A stretch of 64,000 bases of DNA from positions 508,299-572,298 of the forward strand of contig NZ_RBZV01000001.1 of assembly GCF_003628145.1 (NCBI RefSeq), written 5' to 3'. Made by a program: the position numbers and the translations under genes. The notes under the pieces are model-generated. The model was not told the origin of the DNA. It worked only from the letters and a program-made list of their open reading frames with translations, and searched no databases. The DNA comes from Trinickia fusca. Its GTDB lineage: Bacteria > Pseudomonadota > Gammaproteobacteria > Burkholderiales > Burkholderiaceae. Shown piece by piece: positions 20,401 to 29,902 of the stretch. Each line of letters starts with the position of its first letter. Position 1 is the stretch's first letter.

Positions 20401-20505
20401 AAAGGCGTTCCAAACTCCGGTAAAGGCGTTCCAAACTCCGGTAAAGGCGTTCCAAACTCCGGTAAAGGCGTTCCAAACTCCGGTAAAGGCCGCCCCAACT
20501 CCGGT
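20401..20505. repeat. Five tandem 21-bp repeats upstream of rpiA
   Basis: Four perfect copies of AAAGGCGTTCCAAACTCCGGT (starting at 20401, 20422, 20443 and 20464) and a fifth diverged copy (20485-20505, AAAGGCCGCCCCAACTCCGGT). The array ends 36 bp before the rpiA start. The unit length is two DNA helical turns, so each copy presents the same face of the helix. A possible -10 (TAAACT, 20505-20510) directly follows the last copy. Confidence 0.95.
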
Positions 20506-20541
20506 AAACTGACGCCTTTCGCCAGCTCTGTCCTTACTCCC

Positions 20542-21234
20542 ATGACCCAAGACGAACTCAAGCGGCTGGTCGGCCAGGCGGCCGCCGACTATGTCATCAA
20601 CAACGTACCCGAGGGCGCCATTATCGGCGTCGGCACGGGCTCGACGGCCAACTGTTTCATCGATGCACTGGCCACGCAGAAGCAGCGCTTTCGCGGTGCG
20701 GTATCGAGCTCGGTCGCCACGACGGCCCGCCTCGAGCAGCATGGCATCGAGGTGTTCGACCTCAACGACGTCGAATCGCTGCCCGTGTACGTCGATGGCG
20801 CCGACGAGATCGACGCGAGCGGCGCGATGATCAAGGGCGGCGGCGGTGCGCTCACGCGCGAGAAGATCGTCGCATCGGTATCCGAAGTATTCGTTTGCAT
20901 CGCTGACGCATCGAAGCGCGTCGACGTGCTCGGCCAATTCCCGCTGCCGATCGAGATCGTGCCGATGGCGCGTACGGCGATCGGCCGCCGCGTGACGGCG
21001 CTCGGTGGCGTACCGGTGTTGCGCGTACGCCAGGATGGCTCGCCTTACATTACGGACAACGGTAACGAGATCATCGATGTGAAAGGCTTGCGCATCGCCG
21101 ATCCGCGCGCGCTGGAGGCGACGGTCAACGCGTGGCCCGGTGTCGTGACGGTAGGCCTGTTTGCCGGCCGCGGTGCCGATTTGTGCCTGCTGGGCTCGGA
21201 TCAAGGCGTCGAAACCCTCGACTACCGCACATAA
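20542..21234 (+). CDS. rpiA: Ribose-5-phosphate isomerase A
   Basis: The product is 230 residues, the normal RpiA length. It interconverts ribose-5-phosphate and ribulose-5-phosphate in the non-oxidative pentose phosphate pathway. Family motifs are the phosphate-binding [15 protein letters not shown] near residue 30, VDGADEID near 81-88 and [15 protein letters not shown] with the catalytic Glu/Lys region. The C-terminal [10 protein letters not shown] is also typical. It appears monocistronic. The leader contains five 21-bp repeats that overlie the likely promoter. Confidence 0.97.
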   Translation: MTQDELKRLVGQAAADYVINNVPEGAIIGVGTGSTANCFIDALATQKQRFRGAVSSSVATTARLEQHGIEVFDLNDVESLPVYVDGADEIDASGAMIKGGGGALTREKIVASVSEVFVCIADASKRVDVLGQFPLPIEIVPMARTAIGRRVTALGGVPVLRVRQDGSPYITDNGNEIIDVKGLRIADPRALEATVNAWPGVVTVGLFAGRGADLCLLGSDQGVETLDYRT

Positions 21235-21362
21235 GCCTGAAGCTGGATGTCGTCGGCTGCTCCTAGGGTCTGCCAGGAGCAGCCAAACGCATGGGCATCG
21301 ATTACATTAGCGGTTGTCCGACGTACCGACGTACCAGAATCAGATTCAAGGATTGACCGATC

Positions 21363-21599
21363 ATGCAACGCGAACTGCGGCACGCCCTCGACACGGCGTA
21401 TGCGCGGCTAAGGGACGCCGACGCCTCTCCCACCACGTTCGCAGGCAACTATGCGCTCGGTCTCGGCATCGTCGTCGGCGGCCAGGCGTGCGGCGGAATG
21501 ACCGAACAGGAGGCCGCCGAAGAGCGTGCGCATCTCGTGATGCTGGCCACCCTTTACGAAGCGCGCGAACGTGTGCGCAGCGATTTCAACGCGTATTAG
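21363..21599 (+). CDS. Small conserved-looking protein of unknown function
   Basis: The product is 78 residues, acidic and mostly helical (LRHALDTAYARLRDA at the start, EEAAEERAHLVMLATLYEARERV-like helix at the end), with a Gly-rich middle (YALGLGIVVGGQACGG). It has no signal peptide or transmembrane segment. I do not recognise the family. The start is supported by AAGGA ten bases upstream of the ATG. It lies 128 bp after rpiA and is convergent with the Crp/Fnr regulator. Confidence 0.6.
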   Translation: MQRELRHALDTAYARLRDADASPTTFAGNYALGLGIVVGGQACGGMTEQEAAEERAHLVMLATLYEARERVRSDFNAY

Positions 21600-21662
21600 T
21601 CGTTCTCTCAGGTCCTACGGCCCACGCGCAGCGTTCGGTGTGCGCGCATGGCATGCCAATTT

Positions 21663-22397
21663 TCAGCTCACGGTGTTCGTCTGGTGCAAGCTTGGCAGCA
21701 GGCGATCGAACTCCCGCTTCACCAGCCCATAGCATTCGCACGCGCGCGACTCGAGCCCCTGGCGGTCGAGCACCTTGATGTGGCCGCGGCTGTGGTGGAT
21801 CAGGCCTTGGTCATGCAGTTTGCCGGCCGCTTCCGTGATGCCTTCGCGGCGTACGCCCAGCATGTCCGCGATCAGCTGTTGGGTGACGGCCAACTCATTC
21901 GTCGCAGCGCGATCGATCTCGATCAGCAGCCACCGGCAAAGCTGCTTGCTCAGCGAATGATGGCGATTGCACGCGGCAGTCTGCGCGACCTGCGTCAGCA
22001 GCGCCTGCATGTAGAGCAGCATCAGGCGGCGCAACAGATCCGAACGTGCGATTTCGTGCTTCAACTGCTGAGCGCTCATGCGATAGGCGAAGCCCGAGCA
22101 TTGCACTTGCACGCGGCTCGGCATCGTTTCGCCGCCTGTCAGCACCTGGACCCCCGTCATGCCTTCACGGCCCACGGCCGCGAGCTCGACCGAACCACCG
22201 TCCTCCATCATCGACAGGATCGAGATGATCGCTGTGGTCGGGAAATAGACGTGGTGGATCTTGTGGCCACAATCGCACAGCAATTGCTCGGTACGCAGAT
22301 GGACCAATTCAAGGTGCGGCGTCAGCGCCTGCCACTCATGCGACGGCAACGCGCCGAGGAGGTGGTTGCCGTGAAGGTCGGATTGTAGGGTTAGCAT
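21663..22397 (-). CDS. Crp/Fnr family transcriptional regulator
   Basis: This 244-residue protein has an N-terminal cyclic-nucleotide-binding-type beta-roll (about residues 15-130; VYFPTTAIISILSMMEDG, then VELAAVGREGMTG), a long dimerisation helix and a C-terminal winged helix-turn-helix (LAVTQQLIADMLGVRREGITEAAGKL). It lacks the Cys cluster of FNR, so it is not an obvious iron-sulfur sensor, and the canonical cAMP-binding residues are not evident. The start at 22397 has GAGGA upstream. It faces a kilobase without recognised genes, so its targets cannot be inferred locally. Confidence 0.88.
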   Translation of the reverse strand: MLTLQSDLHGNHLLGALPSHEWQALTPHLELVHLRTEQLLCDCGHKIHHVYFPTTAIISILSMMEDGGSVELAAVGREGMTGVQVLTGGETMPSRVQVQCSGFAYRMSAQQLKHEIARSDLLRRLMLLYMQALLTQVAQTAACNRHHSLSKQLCRWLLIEIDRAATNELAVTQQLIADMLGVRREGITEAAGKLHDQGLIHHSRGHIKVLDRQGLESRACECYGLVKREFDRLLPSLHQTNTVS

Positions 22398-23443
22398 GAT
22401 CGGTCCTCGGTAAAAGCCGCGTCATGGGCGAAACGTCGCATGGGCTTTCGCGGCTTCATGTTTCTGGGCCGGATACGTCGCGCAAGACGTCAAGGACATC
22501 GAACCTTTTGGGGCTGCGCGCGTTCCGGCGTCGTTTTGGCCTCTCCCTGGCCGCGTTGCCGTCTGTGCGGCAGCGCTCAGTTGCGCGTCGAGTTCAGCGA
22601 GGATCGTGCCAAGCCGCTCAAACACTGCTCCGGGCGTGTTGCAACGCACGCAGCGACGGGCTTGGGCTGGCGGGCGATTCGTTTTTGTTTCAAATCTGCA
22701 CATTGAGCCGCACGTCCCGCCAGTTGCCCCATCAGAGCCCGTTGTGCTCGCCAAACCCTTGTCAGCATTGGCTCCCAGGCATCGAGCGACGTCTTTGCAC
22801 GCGTCGCCGGCCCGTGTGATGGACCGCACGCGAGCGCTGGGAGCCCGCTCAAATTGATTCAGTTGTGTTGCATCGGCTGATCTGATGCGCCGCGTCGCGT
22901 CTGGTCTGAACAATGGCGGAGGCTTGTCGCAGGCGGCACCCAGCGCATCGCGCCGCGCCGACGCTCGGGCGACCGTGCTTTACAAAGTCGGACGCGTCGA
23001 GGCAACGCTTGTTGGTGTGGCCCGCCGTTGTAAAAACGCGCGCGCGTCGCGAATGACTCAAGGTTGAGACATCGCTTAGGCACTGCCTCCGTTGTGCGGT
23101 AGCCAACGGGGTTTCCCCTATGGACGATACGCAACCTTCGCATGAGTGCGATGGCGAACGGAACAGGACTTGTCTGACGCGTACCGTGCAACCGTGACGA
23201 TTCGTATTACTTTGGCGTGCGATTGAAACCGCGAGATCGAGGTGGCAAGCGCCGCGACGCGTGATTTTAATTGTGAAGGTGTACGAAGTAAGTCACTGCG
23301 CAACAAGAGCGGCACGGTGGCATTGATCCGGGCCCGGTCGTAGACGATTTCGTCAGAGGGATAACCCTGTTCAGGCGTTTCCCGATGGCGTGTCGATATA
23401 GATCGAAGCACCGTATCGCGTACCCGAGAAAGCGAGGCAAAAG
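22398..23443. other. 1.05-kb stretch without a supported gene
   Basis: No open frame here has a recognisable product together with a ribosome site. The left part (22430-23080) has many short overlapping frames on both strands with unremarkable composition. The right part (23180-23440) is more AT-rich and probably holds the promoter of the FadR-type regulator. Decayed genes or an untranslated RNA are possible. Confidence 0.5.
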
Positions 23444-24214
23444 GTGCATAGAGAAACAGGCGAAGGACACGCGTCGGAGGACGCATCGGGGGTTGTCATG
23501 GAGCAGGGCAAGGATCGTTCGCTGGTCAGCAAAGTCATGGATGGGCTGGTGGCCGGCATCGTCGAAGAAAAATACGGGGCGATTCTTCCGCCGCAGGATG
23601 TGCTGTCGAAGGAGTTCGACGTCAGTCGCACCGTGATGCGTGAAGCGTTGTCGATGCTACTCGCGCGTCACATGCTCGATGTGCGCCCCAAGGTGGGCAC
23701 GCGCATCCGGCCCATGCGCGACTGGCGCATGATCGATGAGGACGTCGTGAACTGGCGGTTTCGCGCGAAACCCGACCCGCAGTTCATGCGCGACGTCATC
23801 GAGTTCCGCATGCTGATCGAGCCGCGCGCCGCGGCGCAGGCAGCTGCGCGAGCGAGCGTGGCCGAAGTGGCCGGCATCCGCGAGGCGTACGACGTGTTCA
23901 AGACGTTGGCGCCCGAAGACCCCGGCTATGCCCCGGCCGACGAACTGTTGCACACGCGCATCGTTCACGCGAGCGGCAATCAGTTCTTCCAGCAGATGGC
24001 GGCCATCATCCGCGGCGCACTCGCGGCCACGCTTCCGATGCTGAGCCGGAAGCCGGGGGGCTGGGAGATCGCGGTCCGCACGCATGAGCGGCTCGTCGAG
24101 TCCATCGAGCGGCGCGATCCTAAGGAGGCCGAAGCGGCTGCAGTGGCCGTCATCGATTTCGCGGCCGAAGAGATCAGCCGCGAGTTCTCCGTCGAGATGC
24201 CGAGCCGGCGTTAG
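23444..24214 (+). CDS. FadR-type GntR family transcriptional regulator
   Basis: This 256-residue protein has an N-terminal winged helix (ILPPQDVLSKEFDVSRTVMREALSMLLARHML) and a C-terminal all-helical FCD ligand domain (IEFRMLIEPRAAAQAAARA; LHTRIVHASGNQFF). The metal-binding Asp/His pattern of FCD domains appears to be present. FadR-subfamily proteins respond to carboxylate metabolites such as sugar acids or organic acids. The GTG at 23444 has GAGG upstream; the ATG at 23498 (MEQGKDRS) is a good alternative. It is convergent with the amino-acid ABC permease gene and has no obvious partner genes. Confidence 0.88.
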   Translation: MHRETGEGHASEDASGVVMEQGKDRSLVSKVMDGLVAGIVEEKYGAILPPQDVLSKEFDVSRTVMREALSMLLARHMLDVRPKVGTRIRPMRDWRMIDEDVVNWRFRAKPDPQFMRDVIEFRMLIEPRAAAQAAARASVAEVAGIREAYDVFKTLAPEDPGYAPADELLHTRIVHASGNQFFQQMAAIIRGALAATLPMLSRKPGGWEIAVRTHERLVESIERRDPKEAEAAAVAVIDFAAEEISREFSVEMPSRR

Positions 24215-24267
24215 GGCAGGTCGGTTGGCAGGGTACTGGCTGCGGCGTTCGCCGCAGCCTCATGCGC

Positions 24268-24927
24268 TCAATGCCGCGTCGGCAGCGCGAGCCGGCGTTC
24301 GTACCAGTGCTGGACCCACTCGAGCACCTGGCACAGCACCCAGTACACCGCGGCCGCGGCCAGATACAGCGGCAGCGGCTGGTAGGTCGAGGCAATGACT
24401 TCCTGCGCGCTGCGCAGCAGCTCCGTGACGGTGATGACCGAGACGAGCGAGGTGTCCTTGATGAGGCTGATGAGGCTGTTGGACAGGCTCGGCACAGCAA
24501 TGCGCAGCGCCTGTGGGCCGATCACGTAACGCAGCGTCTGGCGCCGCGACAGGCCCAGGCTGAATGCGGCCAGCCATTGGCCGCGATGGATGCCGTTGAT
24601 CGCGCCGCGCATGCTCTCGGACAAATACGCCGCCACGTTCGCCGATAGCGCAATGACGCCGGCCGGTGTGGGGTCGAGCGAAATGCCGATACTTGGCAAT
24701 CCGTAATAGACGACGAAGATCTGCACGAGCAGCGGCGTGCCGCGGATCAGGCTGACGTAGGTGCGCGAGAGCCAGTTCAGCGGTTTGCTGTGCGAGATGC
24801 CCATCAGGGCGAGCACGACGGCCGCGATCAGCCCGAAGATCATCGACAGCACGGCGAACTTGACCGTGAGGACAGCCCCTTGCGCAAGCACGGGCATCGA
24901 TTGAACGAGCAGCGAAGTGGTGGACAT
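24268..24927 (-). CDS. tcyL: Polar amino acid (cystine-type) ABC transporter permease
   Basis: The product is 219 residues with about five membrane helices and the HisM/GlnP-type inner-membrane signature (NVAAYLSESMRGAINGIHRGQ with the EAA-like loop). It should form the channel of a type I importer for cystine or a related polar amino acid. The frame is open to 25101, but the ATG at 24927 (MSTTSLLVQSMP) matches family starts, and the upstream part is a read-through of a terminator. It lies 122 bp downstream of the binding protein gene. No ATPase gene is adjacent, so one must be encoded elsewhere. Confidence 0.82.
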   Translation of the reverse strand: MSTTSLLVQSMPVLAQGAVLTVKFAVLSMIFGLIAAVVLALMGISHSKPLNWLSRTYVSLIRGTPLLVQIFVVYYGLPSIGISLDPTPAGVIALSANVAAYLSESMRGAINGIHRGQWLAAFSLGLSRRQTLRYVIGPQALRIAVPSLSNSLISLIKDTSLVSVITVTELLRSAQEVIASTYQPLPLYLAAAAVYWVLCQVLEWVQHWYERRLALPTRH

Positions 24928-24989
24928 GGCGTGTGATGGGAACAGGGGCGTTAGGCGCGCAGCCGGCGAACGCACATCATAAAACGGCC

Positions 24990-25023
24990 AAAAGAAAAGG
25001 GCGGCATCGTCGGGATGCCGCCC
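24990..25023 (-). terminator. Terminator between binding protein and permease genes
   Basis: Perfect 10-bp stem GGGCGGCATC / GATGCCGCCC (24999-25008 / 25014-25023), followed on the minus strand by TTTTCTTTT. It probably attenuates read-through so that the binding protein is made in excess over the permease. Confidence 0.8.
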
Positions 25024-25049
25024 ATCATGCTTGCCGTCGGCGGATGCGC

Positions 25050-25862
25050 TTACTGGTTCGCGGTGGCCGGCAGAGGCTTGGTCACGTCGATGCCGAACCA
25101 CTTGTCGGAGATCTTCGCGAACGTGCCGTCGGCTTCGAGCTGCGTCATCGCATCGTCGATCGCCTTCGCGAACTTCGGATTGCCCTTCTTGAACGGGATG
25201 CCCGACGGATTGCCCGCGCCGACGCTGGCGCCCGTACGCAGCGGCAGCTGCGAGTTCTTGAGCAGGTAGGCCAGCATCAAGCGGTCGTTGAGGGCCGCGT
25301 CGAGGCGCCCGGCCGCGAGATCGCGCAGGTACTCGGGCGCGCCCGGATAGGTCTTCACGTCGATGCCCTGCACCGACTTGGCCATATCCATGTAGTTGGT
25401 GCCGAGGCCGACGCCGAGCTTCTTGCCCTTGAGGTCTTCAAGCGATTTGAACTGGCGCGAATCGTCCTTGCGCTGGATCAGCTGCGCGGCCGAGTACGTA
25501 TAGGCCGGCGAGAAGTCGAGCGTTTCCTTGCGCTTGTCGGTGATGCCGACCTGATTGACGATCACGTCGAACTTGCCCGCTTGCAGGCCCGCGATGATGC
25601 CGCTCCATTCGGTCGTGACGAACTCGGGCTTCACGCCGAGCTTGGCTGCCACGGCCTTGGCGATGTCGACATCGAAGCCGACGAGTTCGCCGGTCTTCGG
25701 ATCCTTCGAGTTGAACGGCGGGAACGTCCCTTCGAGACCCACGCGTAGCGTGCCGCGCGTTTTGACCTGGTCGAGCAGATCTTGCGCGTGCGCACTCGCC
25801 GCGAAGCACGTCACGCCAATCAGGCCAGCCGTCAGGATCTTCTTCAACGTCGCAATCTTCAT
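25050..25862 (-). CDS. tcyJ: Cystine-type ABC transporter substrate-binding protein
   Basis: The product is 270 residues. A signal peptide (ending ASAHA-Q near residue 26) precedes a family 3 solute-binding domain. It resembles enteric FliY/TcyJ closely in its motifs: RGTLRVGLEGTFPPF, INQV-like VNQVGITDKRKE, GKKLGVGLGTNY and KWFGIDVTK. The family captures cystine or related amino acids in the periplasm and delivers them to the permease encoded downstream. A hairpin lies between the two genes. Gene symbol is by similarity to FliY; specificity for another polar amino acid is possible. Confidence 0.82.
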   Translation of the reverse strand: MKIATLKKILTAGLIGVTCFAASAHAQDLLDQVKTRGTLRVGLEGTFPPFNSKDPKTGELVGFDVDIAKAVAAKLGVKPEFVTTEWSGIIAGLQAGKFDVIVNQVGITDKRKETLDFSPAYTYSAAQLIQRKDDSRQFKSLEDLKGKKLGVGLGTNYMDMAKSVQGIDVKTYPGAPEYLRDLAAGRLDAALNDRLMLAYLLKNSQLPLRTGASVGAGNPSGIPFKKGNPKFAKAIDDAMTQLEADGTFAKISDKWFGIDVTKPLPATANQ

Positions 25863-25950
25863 CTATTCCTCTCTTTGCCCGGCAGGGCGTTGACGTGGGA
25901 AGCAATGATAGCGATAAGGCAATCGGATCCGAAATACCGTTTGTTTATGT

Positions 25951-26994
25951 CTATATGCCCGAGCGTTGGCGGTGTGCGATCGCCTCCACGCATTCGCCGA
26001 CGAGCGCTGGGCCGCGATAGATGAAGCCGGTGTACAGCTGCACGAGCGAGGCGCCGGCGGCGAGCTTGGCCACCGCATCCTCACCCGACGAAATGCCGCC
26101 GACGCCGATGATCGCGACCGCGTCGCCGACTTCGGCACGCAGCTTCGCGATGACGGCGTTCGACGCGTCGAGCACGGGCTTGCCCGACAGGCCGCCTGTT
26201 TCCTCGGCGTACGGCAGGCCCGCAACGGCGGTGCGCGAGAGCGTCGTATTGGTGGCGATCACGCCTTCGATGCGATGGCGCAGCAGCGTATCGGCGATGG
26301 CCTTGATCTGCTCGTCGTCGAGGTCGGGGGCGATCTTCAGCGCGAGCGGCACCAGCTTGCCGTGCATATCGGCGAGCCGCTGCTGCTTGTCCTTGAGCGC
26401 GCCGATCAGGGCGTCGAGCTCGTTCGCGCCTTGCAGCTGGCGCAGGTTCTTCGTATTCGGCGACGAGATGTTGATCGTCACATAGCTGGCGAACGGGTAC
26501 ACGCGTTCGAGGCAGTACAGGTAGTCTTCGGCCGCGCGCTCGATGGGCGTATCGGCGTTCTTGCCGATGTTGAGCCCGAGGGGGCCGCGATAGCGCGCCG
26601 CCTGGACGTTCTTCACGAACTGATCGACGCCGCCGTTGTTGAAGCCCATGCGATTGATCAGCGCGCCGGCCTCGGGCAGCCGGAAGATGCGTGGGCGCGG
26701 GTTGCCGGGCTGTGGGCGCGGCGTGACCGTGCCGACTTCGATGAAGCCGAAGCCGAGTGCGGCAAGACCGTCGATACAGGCGCCGTCCTTGTCGAGGCCC
26801 GCGGCGAGGCCGACCGGGTTGCGAAACGCGATGCCCATGACGGTGCGCGGCAGGTCCGGCACGTGTGGCGCGAGCAGTCGCGCGAGACCGGTCCGGCCGG
26901 CTGCGCCGAGGGCGCGCAGCGTCATGTGGTGGGCGTCTTCCGCGTCCATACGGAACAGACGGGCGCGCACTAGCGGGTAGAGGGAACTGAGCAC
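25951..26994 (-). CDS. pyrD: Dihydroorotate dehydrogenase (quinone), class 2
   Basis: The product is about 347 residues, a membrane-associated FMN enzyme that oxidises dihydroorotate to orotate with quinone, the fourth step of pyrimidine synthesis. It has the class 2 N-terminal membrane helix segment ([19 protein letters not shown]) and TIM-barrel motifs [44 protein letters not shown] with catalytic Ser, and GVGGISSG. The frame is open to 27306, overlapping bpt, but the GTG at 26994 (then LSSLYPL) matches family starts. It is the last gene of the nudix-aat-bpt-pyrD row. Confidence 0.95.
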   Translation of the reverse strand: MLSSLYPLVRARLFRMDAEDAHHMTLRALGAAGRTGLARLLAPHVPDLPRTVMGIAFRNPVGLAAGLDKDGACIDGLAALGFGFIEVGTVTPRPQPGNPRPRIFRLPEAGALINRMGFNNGGVDQFVKNVQAARYRGPLGLNIGKNADTPIERAAEDYLYCLERVYPFASYVTINISSPNTKNLRQLQGANELDALIGALKDKQQRLADMHGKLVPLALKIAPDLDDEQIKAIADTLLRHRIEGVIATNTTLSRTAVAGLPYAEETGGLSGKPVLDASNAVIAKLRAEVGDAVAIIGVGGISSGEDAVAKLAAGASLVQLYTGFIYRGPALVGECVEAIAHRQRSGI

Positions 26995-27104
26995 GGGAGA
27001 AGTCGACGGCAAAAAATGAAAACCGCCTATTTTAGCGGGTTCGCCTGGCTTGCCCCAGAGGCGCGGCACAACACGCGTGCTGGGGGCGGCCTGGCCCACG
27101 GGGC

Positions 27105-27923
27105 TCAGCGCTCGAGTCCATCCGGGGGGCTTGCGACGGCCGTCGAGGTCGTCTCGTCGGTGGGTTCGAGCGTGCGCCAGCGGCCCTCGAGCAAGCCTTC
27201 GAGCGGCCGGAAGTTCGATTTGTAGGCCATCTTCGGACTTTCGCGGATCCAGTAACCGAGGTAGACATACGGCAGCCCGAGGCTCCTGGCCTGCTCGATC
27301 TGCCACAGGATGTTGTAGGTGCCGTAGCTCGTGTGCGGCGCGTCCGGCTCGAAGAACGTATAGACCGATGAGAGTCCGTCGCCGAGGATGTCGATCATGC
27401 TGACCATGCGCAGCGCGCCGGGCGCACCCGAAACGTCGCTGGGCGCCGGGGGCTCGCGAAATTCGACGAGGCGCGAGTTGATCCGGCTGTGCAGCAGAAA
27501 CTGTTCGTATTGATCGCGGCTGTCTCGATCCATGCCGCCGCCCGCATGGCGTGCCGCCTGGTAGCGCATGTAAAGCGCGTAATGTTCTTCGTCGTAATGC
27601 AGCGGCGCCACTGAGGCGACCAGTGTGCCGTGCCGCTTCCAGATGCGCCGCTGCGTGCGGTTGGGCTGAAAGGTGGTGACGGGCACGCGCACCGGCACGC
27701 AGGCACGGCAGCCCTCGCAGTAGGGGCGATAAGTGAACACGCCCGAACGCCGGAAGCCGGCCTTGACGAGGTCGGTGTAGACGTCGGAGTTGATCAGGTG
27801 GCTCGGCGTGGCGACCTGCGAGCGCGCAATGCGTCCATCCAGGTAGCTACAGGGATAGGGCGCGGTTGCATAAAATTGCAGCGCGGAAAGCGGTGAAAGC
27901 GGCAGCTCATTGGGGTGAGTCAT
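27105..27923 (-). CDS. bpt: Aspartate/glutamate leucyltransferase
   Basis: This 272-residue protein is of the arginyltransferase (ATE) fold family. The bacterial Bpt enzyme transfers Leu from Leu-tRNA to proteins with N-terminal Asp or Glu, making them ClpS/ClpAP substrates. Visible motifs are the N-terminal cysteine cluster ([13 protein letters not shown]), [11 protein letters not shown], the central [11 protein letters not shown] and the C-terminal [19 protein letters not shown]. It lies 78 bp downstream of aat, whose product performs the analogous reaction on N-terminal Lys/Arg. The pair covers both branches of the bacterial N-degron pathway. Confidence 0.93.
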   Translation of the reverse strand: MTHPNELPLSPLSALQFYATAPYPCSYLDGRIARSQVATPSHLINSDVYTDLVKAGFRRSGVFTYRPYCEGCRACVPVRVPVTTFQPNRTQRRIWKRHGTLVASVAPLHYDEEHYALYMRYQAARHAGGGMDRDSRDQYEQFLLHSRINSRLVEFREPPAPSDVSGAPGALRMVSMIDILGDGLSSVYTFFEPDAPHTSYGTYNILWQIEQARSLGLPYVYLGYWIRESPKMAYKSNFRPLEGLLEGRWRTLEPTDETTSTAVASPPDGLER

Positions 27924-28001
27924 CGGCGGCTCTCAAGCATCGTCCCTGGTTTTCGACGCCTCTTGCTCGCACGACTGGTTGCCGTGGGCGGGGGCGATCA
28001 A

Positions 28002-28739
28002 TCACGCCGCATTCGGCAGCACATCGAGCAGCGCGGTTTTGTCGAAGCGCCAGACGATGGGTTCCGCGGCGACCGCTTTGTGCACGTGTGCGACGAAGGC
28101 CTTGCGGGCAATCTCGCGGCCGCCGAGCGAGGCCAGATGCGACGTATTCTGCTGGCAGTCTATCATTTCTATTTCGTGACGGCGCAGGTGTCCGACCAGT
28201 GCCGCCAGCGCGATTTTCGATGCATCGGTGACATGCGCGAACATCGATTCGCCGAAGAACATGCGTCCGAGCGATACCCCGTAGAGCCCGCCCACACGCT
28301 TGCCCTCATGCCACGTTTCGATGCTGTGCGCGTTGCCGAGCCGGTGCAATGCCGAATAGGCGTCGACGATCTCTGCCGTGATCCATGTACCGCGCTGGCC
28401 GCGCCGTGGCGCTTGCGCGCATGAGCGCATGACGCCGGCAAAATCGGCGTCGACGCGCACTTCCCAGCTCGCATCGCGCAACACGCGCTTCAGTGTTTTG
28501 CGCAGCGAAGGCGAGACCTTGAACTCGCCGGGCACGAGGATCATGCGTGGGTCGGGGCTCCACCACAGAACGGGCTGGCCATCGGAGTACCACGGGAAAA
28601 TGCCTTGCCGATAGGCGTCGAGAATGCGCCAGGGCAGCAAATCGGAGCTTGCGGCGAGCAGCCCCGGCGCGCCGCTCGTTTCACCGAGCGCGTGCTCGAC
28701 AGGCGGGAACGGATCGTCGGGACCGAGCCAGGGGACCAT
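28002..28739 (-). CDS. aat: Leucyl/phenylalanyl-tRNA-protein transferase
   Basis: This 245-residue enzyme conjugates Leu or Phe from aminoacyl-tRNA to proteins with N-terminal Arg or Lys, tagging them for ClpS/ClpAP. It has the family motifs [69 protein letters not shown] and the [17 protein letters not shown] ending. It lies between a Nudix gene (31 bp upstream) and bpt (78 bp downstream) on the same strand, so an operon is likely. Confidence 0.95.
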   Translation of the reverse strand: MVPWLGPDDPFPPVEHALGETSGAPGLLAASSDLLPWRILDAYRQGIFPWYSDGQPVLWWSPDPRMILVPGEFKVSPSLRKTLKRVLRDASWEVRVDADFAGVMRSCAQAPRRGQRGTWITAEIVDAYSALHRLGNAHSIETWHEGKRVGGLYGVSLGRMFFGESMFAHVTDASKIALAALVGHLRRHEIEMIDCQQNTSHLASLGGREIARKAFVAHVHKAVAAEPIVWRFDKTALLDVLPNAA

Positions 28740-28770
28740 GCGAATCGTGAGAAAGCGGAAGGGCGGCGTG

Positions 28771-29316
28771 TCAGCCGTCGCGCAGCGAACGGAAGATATC
28801 GCCTGTATGCAAGCCGTAGCTGCCGGCCGAGCGATCGGCGAAGAAAAAGCGCAGCGTCTGGCCGATCGTCGGGAACGCGATGTCGTCCCACGGAATTTCG
28901 TCTTCGTCGAACAGGCGCACCTCGAGGCTTTCCTCGCCGGCCGCGACGTCGAGATCGAGCAGACGCGCGAGATAGAACAGATGCACCTGATGCACGTGCG
29001 GCACGTTCAGCAGCGAGAACAGGTGCTGCACTTCGACACGTGCGCCTGCTTCCTCGAGCGTCTCGCGCGCGGCGGCCTCGGCCGTCGTCTCACCCATCTC
29101 CATGAAGCCCGCAGGCAGTGTCCAGTAGCCGTAGCGCGGTTCGATGGCGCGGCGGCACAGCAGCACTTTGTCTTCCCAGACCGGCACGGTACCGACCACG
29201 TTGCGGGGATTCTGGTAGTGGATCGTGCCGCAGCTTTCGCAGACGAAACGCTCGCGGTTGTCGCCGGGCGGAATGCGCAAGCTGACTGCGTGACCGCAGA
29301 CTGAACAGAATTTCAT
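28771..29316 (-). CDS. Nudix hydrolase with N-terminal zinc ribbon
   Basis: This 181-residue protein has an N-terminal C4 zinc ribbon (FCSVCGH ... FVCESCG, residues about 4-29) followed by a Nudix domain with a complete Nudix box ([20 protein letters not shown], residues about 70-90). The layout resembles the Nudix_N_2 group and NudC-like proteins, which hydrolyse nucleoside diphosphate linkages such as ADP-ribose, NADH or FAD; substrate is not certain. It is the first gene of the row nudix-aat-bpt-pyrD. Confidence 0.88.
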   Translation of the reverse strand: MKFCSVCGHAVSLRIPPGDNRERFVCESCGTIHYQNPRNVVGTVPVWEDKVLLCRRAIEPRYGYWTLPAGFMEMGETTAEAAARETLEEAGARVEVQHLFSLLNVPHVHQVHLFYLARLLDLDVAAGEESLEVRLFDEDEIPWDDIAFPTIGQTLRFFFADRSAGSYGLHTGDIFRSLRDG

Positions 29317-29546
29317 AGGAGGCGCGCGGGTGAGGGTGATGCGAGTGTATCACCGGCTGCCCGGCTTCCGAGTCCGAACGCGGAGATTCGAATCGCGCAG
29401 CGGCGTGCCGATCGTCGACGAGAGGAGGGGCAGGATCTTCCCGTGCTTGCGGGTACGACTTGCTTTGGTTTTTTTGTTTGGTTGTGCGGACAACGATAGG
29501 CGCGACACGCTGGTCGTGTGCAACGATGCAACACAGCTGAAAAGCA

Positions 29547-29574
29547 AAAAGCCCGGTGCGATGACCGGGCTTTT
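29547..29574. terminator. Terminator of the initiator tRNA gene
   Basis: An 11-bp stem AAAAGCCCGGT / ACCGGGCTTTT (29547-29557 / 29564-29574), A-rich on one side and T-rich on the other, so usable in both directions. It lies 27 bp past the tRNA 3' end. Confidence 0.85.
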
Positions 29575-29601
29575 CACTGAATTTCGTACAGACGGCGGTA
29601 T

Positions 29602-29678
<77 letters not shown>

Positions 29679-29693
29679 TCCGTCGAAAACAAG

Positions 29694-29722
29694 AGTATAG
29701 AGCAAACGAAGATGCGTTGCAA
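29694..29722 (-). promoter_or_regulatory. Sigma-70 promoter of tRNA-fMet
   Basis: On the minus strand, TTGCAA (29722-29717), an ideal 17-bp spacer, and TATACT (29699-29694). The tRNA begins 16 bp downstream. Confidence 0.8.
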
Positions 29723-29902
29723 GCGATGATGCGCATACGGTTTCTCATGCGTCACGGATGCAGGGCGCTCAGGGCGTGCGCTAGAATCGTCTGCATTGCT
29801 GCGAGGCGCTTGGTGCTTGCTTGTCACGGCTGCAGGACCTCGTTTCATCGCCACGCATTTTCACGGCCTTCTCTTTTCTCCTTCCTCTTTCCCTTGTTCG
29901 TC

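Noticed and set aside
20276-20476. Short minus-strand frame encoding a perfect seven-residue repeat (ERLYRSL)
   Set aside because: It is merely the translation of the 21-bp DNA repeats; no ribosome site or family.
22422-22913. 163-residue minus-strand frame in the gene-poor kilobase
   Set aside because: Low-complexity Ala/Arg/Thr composition, no ribosome site and no recognisable motif.
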